DNA of 64,000 bases, taken from Nocardioides sp. Lineage in GTDB: Bacteria > Actinomycetota > Actinomycetes > Propionibacteriales > Nocardioidaceae. Shown piece by piece: positions 41,294 to 51,491 of the stretch (the first letter of the stretch is position 1; each line of letters begins with the position of its first letter). The translations under genes and the position numbers were made by a program. The stretch lies in contig PBYI01000051.1 in NCBI GenBank assembly GCA_002729525.1, positions 62,001 through 126,000 of the forward strand, given 5' to 3'. The notes under the pieces are model-generated. The model had not been told where the DNA came from and did not search any database. It saw only the letters and a list, made by a program, of their open reading frames with translations.

Positions 41294-43654
41294 TCACGGG
41301 CTCGGGCGCGGCGAGGCCGTGCTGTCGCCCCCACCGCTCCCGGTGCCCGGCAGGGTCGGCGACGCGGTCGTCGGCTCCTGGGTCGGCGTCTGCGTAGGCG
41401 TCTGCGTCGGGGTCTGGGTCGGCGTCTGCGTAGGCGTCTGCGTGGGCGTCTGGGTCGGCGTCTGCGTCTGCGTGGGCGTCTGGGTCGGCGACGCGGTGGT
41501 CGGCTCCTCCGTCGGCTCCTCGGTCTCGGTCGGCGTTGCCGTCTTCGACGGCTTCTTCGTCCTGGTCGGCGCCGGCGGCGGCGTGTACGGCTCGTGCCCA
41601 TCGTCCGGCGCGTCACCGTCGACGTACGCCGGCTCGGGGAACTCGACGACGTCGAGCCCCTCCATCTCGCGACTCATGATCGCGGTCCACGTCTGAGCCG
41701 GGTAGGTGCCGCCGAAGAACGACGGGAGCCAGCCGTCGAGCTGCTCGTTGCCCTTGCCGCGGACGTACATCACCGAGGTCGCCATCTGCGGCGTGAACCC
41801 GGCGAACCACGCCGAGGACACCTGGCCGAGACCGTTGGTCGCGGTGCCGGTCTTGCCGGCCGCGGGCCGACCGAGCGCGAGCGCGGCCGTGCCGCTGCCC
41901 GACTGGACGACCTGCTGCATCGCGTAGCTGACGTCGGCCGCGATGTCCTCGCTGATGGCCCGCTCCTCGCTCACCTTGTGCCGGTAGAGCACCTCGCCGC
42001 TGGCGTCCTCGACGCGCTCGACGAGGTAGGGCTCGGCGTAGACGCCGCCGTTGGCGATGGTGGCGTACGCCGTCGCCATGTTGATCGGGCTGACCGTCTG
42101 CGAGCCGAGGGCGACCTGGGCGTTGGCGATCAGGCCCGGGGTGCTCGACGGGAAGCCGCGGATGCCGCTGCGGGCCTTCTCCGGCGGGATGCCCATGTCG
42201 TTGGCGACGTTGATGATCCGCTTCGGACCATTGGGGATGCTCAGCGTCAGGTCGATGAAGGCGGTGTTGATGGAGTCCTCGGTCGCCTTGAGCAGGCTGA
42301 CCGCGCTGCCGTAGTCGGTGTCGCCCTGGTTCTCGAACTCCGTGCCGTCGGGGGCCTCGTACGGCGAGTTGCCGTCGAAGGTGTCCTTGAGCGCGAAGCC
42401 GTTCTTGAGACCGGCCGCGACCGCGAACGGCTTGAAGGTGGAGCCGGCCTGACCGCCGGCGACCGCCCAGTTGATCTGGGAGTCGAGGTAGTCCTGACCG
42501 CCGTAGAACCCGCGGATCGCACCGGTGCCGGGCTCGACCGAGGCCGCGCCGACGTGCAGCTGCTTGTCGCCGAAGCCCTCGGGCCGCTGCTCCTCGACGC
42601 CCTCGGCCACCGCGGCCATGTCCTTGGCCGTGAGGGTGGTGGTGACCCGCAGGCCGCCGCCGTCGATCTCGGACTCGGAGAAGCCGAGCCGCTGGAGCTC
42701 GGACTTCACCATCGTCAGCACGTGGCCCTTCTGGCCGCCGTAGCTGCTCTCCGGGTCGATCTTCGGGAACTTCGGCAGGCGCTTGGCCGCCTTGTCGGCG
42801 GTCGCCTGGTCGATGGCGCCGGTGGTGACCATGCTCCCCAGGACGTACTCGTAGCGCTCCTTGAGGTTCTTCTTGGCGTCCTTGCCGTTGTCCGGGTCGA
42901 GGCCGGACGGGTTGTTGAGCACGGAGGCGAGGACCGCCGACTGGCGCAGGTTCAGCTTCTTGGCCGGCTTGTCGAACCAGCGGTTGGCCGCGGCCTCGAT
43001 GCCGTAGGCGCTGCGACCGAAGTAGATGGTGTTGAGGTAGCCCTGGAGGATCTCCTCCTTGGACGTGTCGCGCTGGATCTTCAGCGACAGGATCGCTTCC
43101 TTCAGCTTGCGCGTGTAGGACCGCTCCTGGTTGAGGTAGAGGATCTTCACGTACTGCTGGGTGATCGTCGACGCGCCCTGGGTGCTGTTGCCGCTGGCGT
43201 TGGAGAACGCCGCGCGCAGGATGCCGCGAGGGTCGATGCCGCGGTCGGTCCAGAAGCTCTGGTTCTCCGCGGCGACGACGGCGTCCTTGATGGAGTCGGG
43301 CATCTCCGAGAGCGGGATGGAGTCGCGCAGCTGGGTGGCGTACCGGCCGATCTCCGCCTTGCCGTCGTCGTAGTAGACGTAGCTGGTCTCGGTGAGGAAC
43401 TCCGCGTTCGGCTCGGGGACGTCGATCGTCTTGTAGAGCCAGATGAAGGAGCCGACGGCGACCAGGGCGAGCACGAGCGCGACCGCCATGCCCCACAGCG
43501 CACCGCGCCGCAGCCGCTGGCCCCAGGTGCGCTTCGGCCGGTCGGCCCGGCGGGCGCGCCAGCGCTGGAGCAGGTTGCCGCCTCCCGCGGAGCCGGCGGA
43601 GGACCCCGTGGACCGGGTCTCGGGCGGGCCGTCGGCCCGGCGCTTGCCTGCCAT
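41294..43654 (-). CDS. class A penicillin-binding protein (transglycosylase/transpeptidase)
   Basis: 786 residues. Basic cytoplasmic tail, one membrane helix (about 55-75), transglycosylase domain ([15 protein letters not shown], then STITQQYVK), transpeptidase domain with active Ser in [11 protein letters not shown] in EDSINTAF, and KTG in AGKTGTATN, then a Thr/Pro tail. The tail has TPTQ repeats over about residues 735-770 (DNA 41390-41500). Polymerises lipid II and crosslinks the glycan. ATG 43654; divergent from a PadR gene. Confidence 0.95.
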   Translation of the reverse strand: MAGKRRADGPPETRSTGSSAGSAGGGNLLQRWRARRADRPKRTWGQRLRRGALWGMAVALVLALVAVGSFIWLYKTIDVPEPNAEFLTETSYVYYDDGKAEIGRYATQLRDSIPLSEMPDSIKDAVVAAENQSFWTDRGIDPRGILRAAFSNASGNSTQGASTITQQYVKILYLNQERSYTRKLKEAILSLKIQRDTSKEEILQGYLNTIYFGRSAYGIEAAANRWFDKPAKKLNLRQSAVLASVLNNPSGLDPDNGKDAKKNLKERYEYVLGSMVTTGAIDQATADKAAKRLPKFPKIDPESSYGGQKGHVLTMVKSELQRLGFSESEIDGGGLRVTTTLTAKDMAAVAEGVEEQRPEGFGDKQLHVGAASVEPGTGAIRGFYGGQDYLDSQINWAVAGGQAGSTFKPFAVAAGLKNGFALKDTFDGNSPYEAPDGTEFENQGDTDYGSAVSLLKATEDSINTAFIDLTLSIPNGPKRIINVANDMGIPPEKARSGIRGFPSSTPGLIANAQVALGSQTVSPINMATAYATIANGGVYAEPYLVERVEDASGEVLYRHKVSEERAISEDIAADVSYAMQQVVQSGSGTAALALGRPAAGKTGTATNGLGQVSSAWFAGFTPQMATSVMYVRGKGNEQLDGWLPSFFGGTYPAQTWTAIMSREMEGLDVVEFPEPAYVDGDAPDDGHEPYTPPPAPTRTKKPSKTATPTETEEPTEEPTTASPTQTPTQTQTPTQTPTQTPTQTPTQTPTQTPTQTPTQEPTTASPTLPGTGSGGGDSTASPRPSP
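41390..41500 (-). repeat. in-frame TPTQ-coding tandem repeat in the PBP tail
   Basis: Twelve-nucleotide-type units such as GGCGTCTGCGT on the plus strand encode TPTQ repeats at the PBP C-terminus. It is coding and not a CRISPR or intergenic repeat. Boundaries approximate. Confidence 0.7.
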
Positions 43655-43838
43655 CACACTCCTCGTCGAGCCACTGGGGCCCGCCGTTCGGGCCCGGATC
43701 AGGGTACGCAGTGCTTCCTGAGGGTTCCCAAAACCACCGCGGCGGGGGAACACCCCTGCGTCGCTTGGTGTTCGACGACACGTCGACCAGACATCACGTG
43801 GGTTCAGATCCCGCGGATATATCGCTACGATACGTCGC

Positions 43839-44504
43839 ATGGCACGGCGTGGAGACACCATCGAGCTCGCGGTCCTCGGACTGCTGCACGAGGGACCCAT
43901 GCACGGCTACGAGCTGCGCAAGCGGCTCAACCTGATGCTCGGGTGGGGGCGCGTGCTCTCCTACGGCTCGCTCTACCCGACTCTCAAGAAGATGCTGCGC
44001 CGCAACCTCATCGAGGAGACGGCACCGACCATGACCCCCGTGTCGCGGCGGCCACGCATCGTCTACGAGGTCACCGACGCCGGCACCGCCGAGTTCGAGC
44101 GACTGATGTCCGAGGTCGGCCCGGCCGCGTGGGAGGACGACACGTTCGGCGTCCGCTTCGCGTTCTTCGGCCGCACCGACATGGAGATCCGTCTGCGCGT
44201 GCTCGAGGGGCGCCGGAGCCGGCTCCAGGAGCGGCTCGACCGCGTCCAGAGCCAGCTGTCGATGACCGAGAAGGAGGTCGACCGGTACTCCGCGGAGCTG
44301 CAGCGCCACGGGGTCGAGTCGGCCGAGCGCGAGGTGCAGTGGCTCTCCGAGCTGATCTCCGCCGAGCGCGAGCGGAGCCTGCGCGAGGAGTCGCAGGCCT
44401 CGACCGGGGACGACACCGACCCCGGTGCATCAGGAGCGGCACACAGCAGCGCGAGCTCGTCCCGTGCGAGCCAGAGCAGCACTCAAGGCCACGACCGCGG
44501 CTGA
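43839..44504 (+). CDS. PadR family transcriptional regulator
   Basis: 221 residues. Winged helix: [20 protein letters not shown] (residues 10-29), then [17 protein letters not shown]. The C-terminal half is a long coiled coil ([20 protein letters not shown]) of the Vir_act_alpha_C type, followed by a Ser-rich tail. ATG 43839. Conserved next to ino1 and a PBP in Streptomyces, as recalled. Effector unknown; its own promoter region contains GATATATCG.CTACGATAC at about 43815, a possible operator. Confidence 0.9.
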   Translation: MARRGDTIELAVLGLLHEGPMHGYELRKRLNLMLGWGRVLSYGSLYPTLKKMLRRNLIEETAPTMTPVSRRPRIVYEVTDAGTAEFERLMSEVGPAAWEDDTFGVRFAFFGRTDMEIRLRVLEGRRSRLQERLDRVQSQLSMTEKEVDRYSAELQRHGVESAEREVQWLSELISAERERSLREESQASTGDDTDPGASGAAHSSASSSRASQSSTQGHDRG

Positions 44505-44572
44505 CACCAGCACCGCGGCGGGCGACGTACACACGGCCAACCACCAGGCCAGCAAGGGAAGGACGAGGCGAC

Positions 44573-45658
44573 ATGGCTTCGGTTCGAGTAGCGATCGTGG
44601 GAGTGGGCAACTGCGCCTCCTCCCTCGTCCAGGGTGTCGAGTACTACCGCGACGCGGACGCGTCGACGACGGTGCCCGGCCTCATGCACGTCAAGTTCGG
44701 CGAGTACCACGTGGGCGACGTCGAGTTCGTCGCTGCGTTCGACGTCGACGACGTCAAGGTCGGCAAGGACCTCTCCGAGGCGATCAACGCCTCGCAGAAC
44801 AACACCATCAAGATCGCCGACGTCCCGACCCTCGGCGTCGAGGTCCAGCGCGGCCCGACGCTCGACGGCCTCGGCAAGTACTACCGCCAGACCATCAACG
44901 AGTCCGGCGCCGAGCCGGTCGACGTGATCGCGGCGCTCAAGGACTCCGGCGCGGACGTCCTCGTGTCCTACCTCCCGGTGGGCTCCGAGGAGGCCGACAA
45001 GTTCTACGCCCAGTGCGCGATCGACGCCGGCGTGGCCTTCGTCAACGCCCTCCCCGTCTTCATCGCCTCCGACCCCGAGTGGGCCGCGAAGTTCGAGGCC
45101 GCCGGCGTCCCGATCGTCGGTGACGACATCAAGTCGCAGGTCGGCGCCACCATCACGCACCGCGTGATGGCGAAGCTGTTCGAGGACCGTGGCGTCGCGC
45201 TGGACCGCACCTACCAGCTCAACGTCGGCGGCAACATGGACTTCAAGAACATGCTCGAGCGCGAGCGCCTGGAGTCGAAGAAGGTCTCCAAGACCCAGGC
45301 CGTCACCTCCAACCTCAAGGGCGAGCTGGCCGACAAGGTCTCCGACCGCAACGTCCACATCGGTCCCTCGGACCACGTCGAGTGGCTCGACGACCGCAAG
45401 TGGGCCTACGTCCGCCTCGAGGGTCGCGCCTTCGGTGACGTCCCGCTGAACCTCGAGTACAAGCTCGAGGTCTGGGACTCCCCGAACTCCGCCGGCATCA
45501 TCATCGACGCCGTGCGCGCCGCGAAGATCGCCAAGGACCGCGGCATCGGTGGCCCGATCATCTCGGCGTCGTCCTACCTGATGAAGTCCCCGCCGGTGCA
45601 GCTGCCCGACGACGAGGGGCGCCGCCGCGTCGAGGCCTTCATTGCTGGCGAGGAGTGA
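44573..45658 (+). CDS. ino1: inositol-3-phosphate synthase
   Basis: 361 residues. Isomerises glucose-6-phosphate to 1D-myo-inositol-3-phosphate with NAD+, giving inositol for phosphatidylinositol and mycothiol. Rossmann [15 protein letters not shown] (8-22), [40 protein letters not shown], and the late [21 protein letters not shown] 44573 with GGGAAGGACGAGG upstream. 68 nt after padR, likely its target or partner. A terminator follows. Confidence 0.95.
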   Translation: MASVRVAIVGVGNCASSLVQGVEYYRDADASTTVPGLMHVKFGEYHVGDVEFVAAFDVDDVKVGKDLSEAINASQNNTIKIADVPTLGVEVQRGPTLDGLGKYYRQTINESGAEPVDVIAALKDSGADVLVSYLPVGSEEADKFYAQCAIDAGVAFVNALPVFIASDPEWAAKFEAAGVPIVGDDIKSQVGATITHRVMAKLFEDRGVALDRTYQLNVGGNMDFKNMLERERLESKKVSKTQAVTSNLKGELADKVSDRNVHIGPSDHVEWLDDRKWAYVRLEGRAFGDVPLNLEYKLEVWDSPNSAGIIIDAVRAAKIAKDRGIGGPIISASSYLMKSPPVQLPDDEGRRRVEAFIAGEE

Positions 45659-45681
45659 CCTCCTCCCTCGCTGAGGCATGA

Positions 45682-45720
45682 GAACGGCCCGCCACCCCGG
45701 CTCGGGGTGGCGGGCCGTTC
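45682..45720. terminator. terminator after ino1
   Basis: Perfect 17-bp stem (45682-45698 with 45704-45720) and loop GGCTC, 24 nt after the ino1 stop, between convergent genes; followed by TGCTTC. Confidence 0.8.
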
Positions 45721-45749
45721 TGCTTCGTGGAGCAGCCGGCGTACGCCGG

Positions 45750-46229
45750 TCAGGCCGCGGTGGCGCGCTCCGCGTCCGCCTTGATGCGGGCCAGGGTCTC
45801 GTCCATGCCGCGCTCGAGCCGGTCGGTGAACCGGCCGACGCCGCCGAGCACGACCGTGGTCAGCGCAATCGAGAGCACCGAGATCCCGTCCGGCACCTCG
45901 CGGCGCTGGACGACCTTCGTGCCGGTCGCGGTCGGCGTGAGCTCGAAGGACCAGATGGTGCGGTTCTCGGCGATCCGGAAGGCGAAGTCGCGGTACGGCT
46001 CGAAACGCACGACCTTGCCCTTGGTCGGCCAGTGCAGCACCTTCCACTGGCGGTTGAGGTTGGTGAACCGCACGCCCTCGCCGATCTCGTCGGCGGCGAT
46101 GGTGGTGCGCACGACCTGGGGGCTCCAGGAGGCCATCCGGGGCAGGTCGGTGACCAGGGCCCAGACCTCCTCGGGCGTGGCGTCGATCTCGATGGAGCGC
46201 TCGAGCTGGCGGGGAGCATCGTTCGTCAT
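45750..46229 (-). CDS. SRPBCC family protein (polyketide cyclase/START-like)
   Basis: 159-residue single-domain hydrophobic-pocket protein: SIEIDATPEEVWALVTDLP (residues 12-30) is the standard family start, and WSPQVVRT and FTNLNRQWKVLHWP follow. Cytoplasmic. ATG 46229. Ligand unknown; relatives bind lipids or act as cyclase/dehydratase. Confidence 0.9.
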   Translation of the reverse strand: MTNDAPRQLERSIEIDATPEEVWALVTDLPRMASWSPQVVRTTIAADEIGEGVRFTNLNRQWKVLHWPTKGKVVRFEPYRDFAFRIAENRTIWSFELTPTATGTKVVQRREVPDGISVLSIALTTVVLGGVGRFTDRLERGMDETLARIKADAERATAA

Positions 46230-46278
46230 GCGTCAGACGTTACTGGCTGGTAGCCACTGCTGGCACCCCGCCAACGCA

Positions 46279-47451
46279 TCATTCGGCCGGGAGGTCGACG
46301 ACGAGCACCGCGTGGTTGTCGTCGGCCCCGGCCCGCTCGACGGCCGCAGCGACCGAGGCGGCGACCTCGTCCGGTGAGTCGTGCGCGACCAGCAGCGCCG
46401 CGAGACAGGCCGGGTCCAGGCGTCCGTGGACCCCGTCGGTGGTGAGGACGTAGCGGTCGCCGGGCTCGTGCGGGTAGACCGCGACGTCCGGCTCGGACGC
46501 GCCGTCTGCGGCCACCGCCCGGTTGAGCACGACCCTCCTGTCGTCGACGCGGGCCTCGTCGGCAGTGAGCCGGCCCTCGTCCACGAGCGTCTGGGTGACG
46601 GTGTGGTCGCGGGTCAGCAGCGTCAGCCGGCCCGCACGCACCCGGTGGCACCGCGAGTCGCCGACGTGCCCGACAGTCACCCGGGTCGGCCCGACCACCA
46701 GCGCGGTGAGGGTCGAGCCGATCTGCTCGCCGCCCGCCGGGTCCGCCGGGTCCGCCTGGTCCGCCGGGTCCGCCTGGTCCGCCGGGTCCGCCTGGTCCGC
46801 CGGGTGCGCCCGCTGCCGTCGCGCCACCTCCCGCGCCGCGGCCCGGTAGCCGTCGTCGAGCCCGACCAGCGGGTCGGCGGCGAGGGCGCGGGGGTCGAGG
46901 GCGGCCAGGACGGCCTCGGCGAGGCCGGGCACCCCGCCGAAACCGTCGGCGACGGCGTGCAGCACCCCGTCGGTGCGGACCGCGTCGAGCTGCTGCTCGC
47001 GCGCCCCCCGGGCGAGGGGGTGGCCGACGACGGGCTCGGGTCGGGCGACGTCGGTGGTGGTGGTGCTGGTCATCAGGGCCTCCTGACCGCTGAGCCGCTC
47101 GGCGAGGAGCAGGAGGTCGCGGGTGCGGCTGTCGGCGTCGGCGCGCAGCTGCCGGGCGAAGGTCCGGCACGCCACGGCGGCGACGTCGGCCGGCTGGCCG
47201 ACCACGAACCGGATGTCGGCCAGGCCGACGCCGGCGCGGCGCAGCGCCGCCACCAGGCGGGCGTCGGCGAGCTGCTCGACGGCGTACCAGCGGTAGCCGG
47301 TGTGCGGGTCGACCTCCACCGGTCGCAGCAGGTCGAGCTCGTCGTACAGACGCAGCGCCTTCGGCGTCAGCCCGCTCGCGCGGGCGACGTCGCCGATGCT
47401 CAGCAGCTCGGTCGGCTCCTGGGGCTCCTGCTGGTCCGGGGCGTCGCTCAC
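46279..47451 (-). CDS. MerR-type HTH fused to PP2C-like Ser/Thr phosphatase
   Basis: 390 residues in two parts. N-terminus: MerR winged helix (SIGDVARASGLTPKALRLYD, then GYRWYAVEQLADARLVAALRR, to about residue 85). From about 150: PP2C domain with AVADGFGG, GSTLTALVV, VGHVGDSRCHR, LTRDHTVTQ, VLTTDGVHG and ADDNHAVLV. The metal-binding Asp positions look intact. A repeat of Asp-Pro-Ala-Asp-Gln-Ala lies between. GTG or ATG near 47451. It could link phosphorylation state to transcription directly. Confidence 0.88.
   Translation of the reverse strand: MSDAPDQQEPQEPTELLSIGDVARASGLTPKALRLYDELDLLRPVEVDPHTGYRWYAVEQLADARLVAALRRAGVGLADIRFVVGQPADVAAVACRTFARQLRADADSRTRDLLLLAERLSGQEALMTSTTTTDVARPEPVVGHPLARGAREQQLDAVRTDGVLHAVADGFGGVPGLAEAVLAALDPRALAADPLVGLDDGYRAAAREVARRQRAHPADQADPADQADPADQADPADPAGGEQIGSTLTALVVGPTRVTVGHVGDSRCHRVRAGRLTLLTRDHTVTQTLVDEGRLTADEARVDDRRVVLNRAVAADGASEPDVAVYPHEPGDRYVLTTDGVHGRLDPACLAALLVAHDSPDEVAASVAAAVERAGADDNHAVLVVDLPAE
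46741..46803 (-). repeat. in-frame 9/18-bp repeat in the MerR-PP2C gene
   Basis: GTCCGCCGG and GTCCGCCTG alternate seven times, coding for ADPADQ repeats in a loop between conserved PP2C parts. Confidence 0.85.
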
Positions 47452-47532
47452 GGTGACCCACTCCTCGTCGGTGCGGCGCCGGTGACTCTCACCGGCGTAC
47501 GACCGACGCTGCGGCCTGACCCAGGGTGAGGG

Positions 47533-49002
47533 TCAAGCGTCCTGCTGGTCCGCCCACCAGGCGACCAGCGCGGCGCGCGCGGCGTCCTCGGTCTGCGGGC
47601 CCTCGTCGAGACGCAGCTCGAGGAGGAACTGGTAGGCCTGACCGACCTCCCGGCCGGGGCCGATGCCGAGGATCTCCATGATCTGGTTGCCGTCGAGGTC
47701 GGGCCGGATCGCGGCGAGCTCCTCCTCCTCGGTGAGCCGCTCGATGCGGACCTCGAGGTCGTCGTAGGTACGACGCAGCCGCTCGGCCTTGCGCTTGTTG
47801 CGGGTGGTGCAGTCGGCGCGGGTGAGGACGTGCAGCCGCTCGAGCTCGGCGCCGGCGTCGCGGACGTAGCGGCGTACGGCGGAGTCGGTCCACTCGCCGG
47901 AGCCGTAGCCGTGGAAGCGCAGGTGCAGCTCGACGAGGTCGCTGACCGCGTCGACCTGGTCGTTCGGGAACCGCAGCGCCTTCATCCGCTTGCGGGTCAT
48001 CTTCGCGCCGACGACGTCGTGGTGGTGGAAGGTCACCGCGCCGTCGGACTGGAAGCGGCGGGTGCGCGGCTTGCCGATGTCGTGCATGAGGGCTGCGAAC
48101 CGGGAGACGAAGTCGGGGCCGCCGTCGCCGAGGCGGTGCTCGAGGTCGATCGACTGCTCCAGCACGGTCAGCGTGTGCTCGTAGACGTCCTTGTGCCGGT
48201 GGTGCTCGTCGCGCTCGAGCCGCAGCGCGGGCAGCTCGGGCAGCACCCGGTCGGCGATCCCGGTGTCGACAAGGAGGGTCAGTCCGCGGCGCGGGTAGCG
48301 CGCGCAGACGAGCTTGACGAGCTCGTCGCGGACCCGCTCGGCGGAGACGATCTCGATCCGGTCCGCCATCGCCGTCATCGCCGCGACGACCTCGGGTGCG
48401 ACGTCGAAGCCCAGCTGGGCGGCGAACCGGGCGGCCCGCATCATCCGCAGCGGGTCGTCGGTGAACGACTCCTCCGGCGTGCCGGGCGTGCGCAGCCGGC
48501 GCTCGGCGAGGTCCACGATGCCGCCGTACGGGTCCTCGAAGCCACGACCGGGCACCCCGACCGCCATCGCGTTGACGGTGAAGTCGCGCCGCCCGAGGTC
48601 TCCGGCGAGGGAGTCGCCGAAGTTGACCTCCGGCTTGCGGGAGGAGGCGTCGTAGGACTCCGAGCGGTACGTCGTCACCTCGACGACCCAGTCGCCGCGC
48701 CGGGCGCCGATCGTGCCGAAGGCCCGACCCATGTCCCAGGTGGCGTCGCCCCACCGGCCGAGGATCTTCTCGGTCTCGTCGGGGCGGGCCGACGTGGTCA
48801 GGTCGAGGTCGTGCTGCTCGCGGCCGAGCATCGCGTCGCGCACCGGGCCGCCGACGAGGTAGAGCTCGTGACCGGCGGCGGCGAACCGCTCGCCCAGGCC
48901 GTCGAGCACGGGGCCGAGCCGGTCGAGCTCGGCGGCGACCCGCTGCTGCACCTCGACCATGGAGAGCGGCGCCGCGGGGGCGGTCGGGTCGGGGCTGGGC
49001 AC
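47533..49002 (-). CDS. cca: CCA tRNA nucleotidyltransferase
   Basis: 489 residues. Nucleotidyltransferase: YLVGGPVRDAMLGREQHDLDLTT, split as YLVGGPVRDAML and HDLDLTT; then GRRDFTVNAMAV, DPLRMMRAARFAAQLGF, and an HD domain (ALMHDIGKPRTR). Adds or repairs CCA at tRNA 3' ends. GTG 49002, or ATG at the M of MVEVQQR. Divergent from DUF6049, as in Streptomyces as recalled. Confidence 0.93.
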   Translation of the reverse strand: MPSPDPTAPAAPLSMVEVQQRVAAELDRLGPVLDGLGERFAAAGHELYLVGGPVRDAMLGREQHDLDLTTSARPDETEKILGRWGDATWDMGRAFGTIGARRGDWVVEVTTYRSESYDASSRKPEVNFGDSLAGDLGRRDFTVNAMAVGVPGRGFEDPYGGIVDLAERRLRTPGTPEESFTDDPLRMMRAARFAAQLGFDVAPEVVAAMTAMADRIEIVSAERVRDELVKLVCARYPRRGLTLLVDTGIADRVLPELPALRLERDEHHRHKDVYEHTLTVLEQSIDLEHRLGDGGPDFVSRFAALMHDIGKPRTRRFQSDGAVTFHHHDVVGAKMTRKRMKALRFPNDQVDAVSDLVELHLRFHGYGSGEWTDSAVRRYVRDAGAELERLHVLTRADCTTRNKRKAERLRRTYDDLEVRIERLTEEEELAAIRPDLDGNQIMEILGIGPGREVGQAYQFLLELRLDEGPQTEDAARAALVAWWADQQDA

Positions 49003-49076
49003 GGGCGAGGATTCTAGGTCCGGCGCGCCCCTGACGCACGACGGCGACCACAGGGGCCCCGACTAGGCTGCGGCCC

Positions 49077-51491
49077 GTGCTGTGCCCCCCGCGTCGACGT
49101 CGTGCCCGCGGGCGCGTCACGGCGCCGGTGCTGCTGGCGCTGCTGCTGGCCGTCCTCCTGCCCGGACTGACGGTCGGTCCCGTCGCGTCGGCCGCGCCCG
49201 GTGCCGCGTCCGCGCCCGCCGAGGTGTCGCCCCTGCGCGTCGTCATCACCGACCTGACGCCGGGCGAGGTGCCCACGAGCGGTCAGCTCGAGATGCGTGG
49301 CACGGTCACCAACCGCAGCGAGGAGACCTGGACCACGATCAACCTGTACGCCGTGCTGGGCGACGACCTGCCGGCCCTGACCAACCCCGGTCAGCTCGAG
49401 GGCGCGATGGACGTGCCGGCCGATGCGTACGTCGGGAGCCGCCGCACCGACGTCGGCTCGCCCGGCAAGGTCGACGAGCTCGCGCCGGGCGCGACCGCCG
49501 CCTGGTCGATCACGGTGCCCGCGTCGGCGCTGCAGGTCGAGGGTGGCGGCGTCTACTGGTTCGGCGTGCACGCCAGCGGCCAGAGCGAGAGCACGCCGCG
49601 CGACGACTTCGCCGACGGCCGGGCCCGCACGTTCCTCCCCTACGTGCCCGGCCGGGTCCGCGAGCCCGTCGACGTCGGCCTGGTGCTGCCGGTGACCCGC
49701 ACGGTCCGGTACGCCGCGGACGGTCGAGTCTCCGAGACCGACAAGTGGCTGCGCGCGCTCGGGCCGGGCGGACGTCTCGGCCGGTTGCTGGAGTTCGGCA
49801 GCGCGGCCGACGGCGTGCTCACCTGGGTGCTCGACCCGGCCCTCGTCGACGCGGTCGGTCGCCTGGCCGACGGCAACCCCGGCCGCTCACTCGCCCCGAC
49901 CGTCGACGCCGACGGCGACCCGGTGGAGCAGCCGACCGCCGAGCCGTCCGGCGACCCGTCCGACACCGCGTCAGCCACCGACGAGCCGGCCGAGCCGGCC
50001 GAGCCCGCCGACCCGGGCCAGTCGGTGACCGACGCCGACGGCGACGGGGAGACCGACGACGACCAGGCCGCCGTCGAGCCGGCGGCGCCCGCCGATCCCG
50101 ACACCCCGGTGGCGCGGGTCGCCCGCGGGTGGCTCGACCGGCTCGCGGAGGTCACCGACGGCGACGAGGTGCTGACCCTCCCGTACGGCGACGTCGACGT
50201 GGTCGCCGCCCGGCGGCACGCCCCCGACCTGCTCGAGGTCGCCCAGGCCCAGTCGAGCGAGACGCTCGCCGAGCTCGGCATCGAGCGCAGCCCCGTGGTG
50301 GCGCCCGGCGACGGGCTCATCGACCTCGCGGCCCTCGCCGGCGCCCCGGCCGAGGCACAGGTGCTGCTCAGCGACGACGCCTTCACCGACCGCCCCCGCG
50401 CGGTCGCCAGCATCGCCGGCAACCGGGTGCTCGTCGCGTCCTCCGGCGCTGCCGCGGGCAGTCCCGGCCCGTCGCCGCGCATCGGCACCGTCGCCTTGCG
50501 CCAGCGGGTCCTCGCCGAGGCAGCCGTCCGGGCCATCAAGTCCGACCAGCCGCCGCTGGTCGTGGTGCTGCCCACCATGTGGGGCCTCGACGACCCCGAG
50601 GGCTTCTTCGCCGGCCTCGACGTCCCGTGGCTCACGCTGCGCGGGCTGTCCCAGATCGCTGCGACCGCGACGACCCAGGTGCTCCCCGACGACGCCCTCG
50701 ACTACCCCGAGTCGGCCGAGAAGGCCCAGCTCAAGCGGCGGACCTTCGAGTCGGCCGAGGACCTCGTCGACGCCGGTGAGGCGCTGCAGACCCTGCTCAC
50801 CGAGAACAACCAGGTCGCCGCCGAGATCACCGAGCAGGCGCTCACCGGGCTGGGCTACTCCGCGCGCAACCACGAGCGCACCGCCCGGCGCCACGCCCGC
50901 CGCGCCGGCACCTGGGTGAGCGACCGGCTCGCCCAGGGCACCATCAGCGCCGCCGAGGGCGTCACCCTCTCCAGCGAGTCGGGCACCTTCCTGGTCACCG
51001 TCCGCAACCGGCTCCCCGAGCCGGTCACGGTGCGGATCGAGGCGGTCTCCGACCCCGACATCGACATCACCACCAGCGAGCTGGTCGACCTCGGGCCGCG
51101 CAGCCGGGTCACCGTGCCGCTGGTCGCGACCACCACCTCCACCCGCGTGCACAACGTCGTCCTGCGCGTCGTCGACGGCGCCGACCGGCCCACCGGAGCC
51201 ACCACCACGCTGCCGATCCGCTCGGTCCAGGTGAGCGGCGTGATCTGGCTGATCATCGGTACCGGCGTCGGGGTGCTGTTCCTCGCGATCGCCTTGCGAC
51301 TGATCCGGCGCTTCCGGGCCCACCGGGCCGCCCGCGACGGCGCGGCGGACGGTGACGGCGGGGGCACCGGCGACAGCGAGCGCGACCACACCACCGGCGC
51401 GACCGACGAGGACGGCGCCGCGTCGGCAGCACCGCACGACCGCGCCACTGACGGCGAGCGCACGACGTACGACGGCGCGGGTCGCCCGTGA
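49077..51491 (+). CDS. DUF6049 family secreted/membrane protein
   Basis: 804 residues. Signal peptide (to about 40), large exterior beta-rich region beginning PLRVVITDLTP, an acidic insert (TDADGDGETDDD), and one C-terminal membrane helix WLIIGTGVGVLFLAIALRLI, then an acidic cytoplasmic tail. Located before murJ, overlapping its GTG by GTGA (51488-51491). Probably a cell-wall synthesis accessory, function unknown. Confidence 0.87.
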   Translation: MLCPPRRRRARGRVTAPVLLALLLAVLLPGLTVGPVASAAPGAASAPAEVSPLRVVITDLTPGEVPTSGQLEMRGTVTNRSEETWTTINLYAVLGDDLPALTNPGQLEGAMDVPADAYVGSRRTDVGSPGKVDELAPGATAAWSITVPASALQVEGGGVYWFGVHASGQSESTPRDDFADGRARTFLPYVPGRVREPVDVGLVLPVTRTVRYAADGRVSETDKWLRALGPGGRLGRLLEFGSAADGVLTWVLDPALVDAVGRLADGNPGRSLAPTVDADGDPVEQPTAEPSGDPSDTASATDEPAEPAEPADPGQSVTDADGDGETDDDQAAVEPAAPADPDTPVARVARGWLDRLAEVTDGDEVLTLPYGDVDVVAARRHAPDLLEVAQAQSSETLAELGIERSPVVAPGDGLIDLAALAGAPAEAQVLLSDDAFTDRPRAVASIAGNRVLVASSGAAAGSPGPSPRIGTVALRQRVLAEAAVRAIKSDQPPLVVVLPTMWGLDDPEGFFAGLDVPWLTLRGLSQIAATATTQVLPDDALDYPESAEKAQLKRRTFESAEDLVDAGEALQTLLTENNQVAAEITEQALTGLGYSARNHERTARRHARRAGTWVSDRLAQGTISAAEGVTLSSESGTFLVTVRNRLPEPVTVRIEAVSDPDIDITTSELVDLGPRSRVTVPLVATTTSTRVHNVVLRVVDGADRPTGATTTLPIRSVQVSGVIWLIIGTGVGVLFLAIALRLIRRFRAHRAARDGAADGDGGGTGDSERDHTTGATDEDGAASAAPHDRATDGERTTYDGAGRP

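Noticed and set aside
43800..43814. tRNA T-arm-like GGTTCAGATCCC before padR
   Set aside because: No acceptor or anticodon stems around it; part of the divergent promoter region.
46741..46803. CRISPR-like short repeats
   Set aside because: Contiguous units without spacers, in frame inside a protein; same for 41390-41500 in the PBP tail.
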